In this document: in pieces, positions 61,815-64,000 of the stretch
Layout: every line of letters starts with the position of its first letter
Numbering within the stretch: position 1 is the first letter of the stretch
Program-made: the position numbers and the translations under genes
Notes under the pieces: generated by a model
What the model was told of the DNA's origin: nothing
What the model saw: the letters and a program-made list of their open reading frames with translations, nothing else
Databases searched by the model: none
From: Ciborinia camelliae
Lineage: Eukaryota > Ascomycota > Leotiomycetes > Helotiales > Sclerotiniaceae
NCBI GenBank assembly: GCA_025890175.1
Contig: JANPYM010000001.1
Coordinates: 3,326,971-3,390,970, forward strand
DNA: 64,000 bases
Direction of reading: 5' to 3'

Positions 61815-64000
61815 TCATCTCCGTCTAGCCCTCCCAGAACTAATCGTACTAATGGGTTGAAAAGCATCATCATCATCCTCACTAATCTCATCATCACTCA
61901 ACTCCACGACCTGTTTTTTCTTGGCCCCTCCGATCGCTTGACTCGCCTGCGAAAAATTCAATTGCGTCTGTCTTCCCCTCGGAGCAGGCGTTCTCTTGGG
62001 TTGACTCTTTGCTCTAGCCGGAGCGGGGGCTTCTTCCATTTCCACATCTTCATCTTCATCGTCGCTTGGTTCGGGCTCGGGTGCCTTTTTTCTTCCTCTG
62101 GTGGTGGTGGCTTTAGCGGGGGGTTTCTTTGGAGCTGCGGGGGCTTTCTTAGCGGGGGCACGTTTAGCGGGTGCCTTTTTAGCCGCGGGTTTGGGTTCGT
62201 CTTCCGCGAATGGATTGTCGGAATCGTCATCGCTGATTATGAATCCACTTGTATTTTTCCCGTTTCCCCGGTGGGGTGGGGGAGCAGGTGGTGCATCGTC
62301 ACTATCGTCATCATTGTCCTCGCCATGATCTGTCTCACAGTGCTCGACCTTCTCGCCCCATTCGCCATCAATATCTGAATCGAAATCTGCGGGTCTGGGC
62401 TTGGGTTTAAGTTTCTTGACGGACTTTTTGGGTTTGATCCCCGATCGCGCGGCGAGTGCTTCTTGTTGGGCGCGGAACTTTTCCATGGCGGCGTTGAGAT
62501 ATTCATCTTCGTCTCCGACATCATTGTCGGCGCCATTGGCTTGTTTGATGAGTTCTTCGACTTGGGCCTTGAGGGACTTTTGCACAAAGATTTCCATGGC
62601 GTGGCGATCATCTTTATCGACGAATTGACCTACAGCGTCGCCGAAGGGAGTGGTGGGAAGGACTTGAAGGGATTGTTTCTCGAGGAACTCTTTGACTAGG
62701 AGTTCGACTTTTACGTCGTCGAAACCGGCAACTTGGGCGAGGGTTCCTTCTTCCGGAAGGTCGATTTCGGTGGCGGATTTACGGGTTGTGGTGGCTTTTT
62801 TGCGGTGGTATTGAATTACATCTTTTATGTTTGCGACACGGTTGATAAAACGGCTGGAGAAACGCTGGGGGTTTTCGCAGTCGAATTTTCCACCTTCTGG
62901 GGGGGTGAATTCGACCTTTAGGCGAACGAGGGGAAGGGGGATCTCATCGAGTTCTTCTTCTGGTTCGTCCTGGAGGGAGATCCATTCGGCGCGTGCTTGG
63001 TCTATGAGTTCATCTACAATGGTGATGAGTTCTTTGGTGAGTTTTGTTCGGTTGTCCTTTACTTTGGCGAGATGTTTGGTGCGCTTATCGGTGGCGAGGA
63101 CGATTTCTTTGGTTATGAATGGTCGTACGGACTTGAGACGAATCTTTTCGACTTTGAATTCTCGACCAGTGATCCTGACGATGGCGACATGTTTTGGAAC
63201 AGCTTCGCCAGGGACGAGGGATGTGGCTACTGAAGACCCAGGTTGCATGACGTGGAAGTGGGTTTCGGGGTTGTAAGTTGGATCAATACGACATTCGTGC
63301 TCATGGCCCCAGACAACTAAGTCGAGAAAATCAGGAAGAAAATTCTCTGGTAGATATGAAGTTTCAGTGTGGGCGTGATGATTTTGATGAACTGCCATGA
63401 TGTTGAACCAATCCTTTTGTTGTACTCCGGGCTTGAAGAACTTGACATGGCCATCTCTGAATGTACGATGAAGACGCTCGTCTCTCACATTACTCATTCC
63501 ATATAGAGCCAATTTCGTTTGACCCTTTTGCAAAAGGACTGGCTTGATTTGAATACGATCAGCCTCTGGTGTTCGGCCAAAATAATTGACCAAACCGGAA
63601 GCTTGTAGTAAATCTAAAGCACAGTAATTTCCATCTCCAGCCGGATCATCATGATTGCCGTGAATAGAGAAAACTGGTATAGCAACATTGATATCCGGAT
63701 CCTCATAATTGACATGGTTGAATGAGCCATCAAAAATGTCATTTGCATCGCTCAGTAATTCCAACTCGCAAGGTTTCTCTCCGAGGCAGTTCATTCGCAG
63801 TGATCGCATAACCTGGTACATGGCTTTTCGGGAAGGTTGACTGTAGTGGAAGAGATCACCGGCGAGTAGAACCATATCTACATCTTGGTCTTTTGCCAGA
63901 CGCATAACTTCGTCGAAACTTCTCCAACTGTCGTCCTTGCGCACAGCATCATTCTCTGCATATCCCACATGGCTGTCCGTGGCAATCAATATACGGATCG
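61815..64000 (-). CDS. mre11: MRE11 double-strand break repair nuclease (5' end missing)
   Basis: Catalytic subunit of the MRE11-RAD50-NBS1 complex, a Mn-dependent 3'-5' exonuclease and endonuclease that processes DNA double-strand breaks and telomeres. The frame runs from the window edge, reading IRILIATDSHVGY, so only a short N-terminal part lies outside. Phosphoesterase motifs are all present: TDSHVGY, LLAGDLFH, IHGNHDDP, VHQNHHAH and VVWGHEHE. The capping/DNA-binding region follows, with a helical segment around KLTKELITIVDELIDQARAEW. The C-terminal 220 residues are Lys/Pro/Ala- and Asp/Ser-rich, include RQTQLNFSQ, and end in RARRR before TGA at 61815-61817. About 728 residues are visible, near the usual fungal length. 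No intron is seen within the window. Confidence 0.95.
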   Translation of the reverse strand, partial: IRILIATDSHVGYAENDAVRKDDSWRSFDEVMRLAKDQDVDMVLLAGDLFHYSQPSRKAMYQVMRSLRMNCLGEKPCELELLSDANDIFDGSFNHVNYEDPDINVAIPVFSIHGNHDDPAGDGNYCALDLLQASGLVNYFGRTPEADRIQIKPVLLQKGQTKLALYGMSNVRDERLHRTFRDGHVKFFKPGVQQKDWFNIMAVHQNHHAHTETSYLPENFLPDFLDLVVWGHEHECRIDPTYNPETHFHVMQPGSSVATSLVPGEAVPKHVAIVRITGREFKVEKIRLKSVRPFITKEIVLATDKRTKHLAKVKDNRTKLTKELITIVDELIDQARAEWISLQDEPEEELDEIPLPLVRLKVEFTPPEGGKFDCENPQRFSSRFINRVANIKDVIQYHRKKATTTRKSATEIDLPEEGTLAQVAGFDDVKVELLVKEFLEKQSLQVLPTTPFGDAVGQFVDKDDRHAMEIFVQKSLKAQVEELIKQANGADNDVGDEDEYLNAAMEKFRAQQEALAARSGIKPKKSVKKLKPKPRPADFDSDIDGEWGEKVEHCETDHGEDNDDDSDDAPPAPPPHRGNGKNTSGFIISDDDSDNPFAEDEPKPAAKKAPAKRAPAKKAPAAPKKPPAKATTTRGRKKAPEPEPSDDEDEDVEMEEAPAPARAKSQPKRTPAPRGRQTQLNFSQASQAIGGAKKKQVVELSDDEISEDDDDAFQPISTISSGRARRR

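Overview
This window is nuclear DNA of a filamentous ascomycete (Pezizomycotina). Leotiomycetes (Helotiales, Sclerotiniaceae-like) is my best guess, from overall character rather than a database match. The evidence is: genes with short introns of about 46-150 bp carrying GT..AG ends; recognisable filamentous-fungal proteins (an AP-1/Yap1 bZIP factor, an NRC-2/Fpk kinase, MRE11, TSR2, a NACHT-ankyrin receptor); and AT-rich tracts with the look of repeat-induced point mutation (RIP). No tRNA, rRNA, CRISPR array or bacterial-type operon was found.

Layout. 1-2.2 kb is a RIP-degraded AT-rich tract with a 190-bp GC-richer island full of hairpins. 3.1-8.0 kb holds a large ankyrin-RCC1-BTB-BTB protein (IBtk-like) on the + strand. 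10.1-11.0 kb is an unknown 281-aa protein (-). 12.5-14.0 kb is an M14 metallocarboxypeptidase (-). 17.1-20.2 kb is an HSL-type alpha/beta hydrolase with a very long C-terminal tail (-). 20.8-23.0 kb is a complete, RIP-decayed DNA transposon with roughly 340-bp terminal inverted repeats and an 8-bp target duplication. It sits directly upstream of TSR2 (23.2-23.9 kb, +), which is followed by a decayed partial copy of its own C-terminus. 25.4-26.8 kb is a BSD-domain protein (-), divergent from the AP-1 factor (28.9-30.9 kb, +).

From 30.9 to 43.0 kb lies a gene-poor stretch of 12 kb with microsatellites, one decayed gene, two copies of a 58-bp MITE-like element in opposite orientations and a group of short hairpins. 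43.0-43.8 kb holds an uncharacterised 224-aa protein. 43.8-50.5 kb is again gene-free, with a twin hairpin. 50.5-52.6 kb is the NRC-2/Fpk kinase. 53.0-55.3 kb is a dense cluster of tandem repeats. 56.1-60.6 kb is a NACHT-ankyrin (NLR-like) gene, and 61.8-64.0 kb is the 3' part of MRE11 (-), cut by the window edge.

The genes do not form a pathway or cluster. They are independent housekeeping, signalling and stress genes separated by long repeat-rich spacers. I found no convincing multi-gene new system. The most unusual signals are small and structural: the hairpin island at 1.9-2.1 kb, the 58-bp element with 7-bp flanking duplications, and the hairpins sharing one loop sequence at 38.7-39.1 kb.
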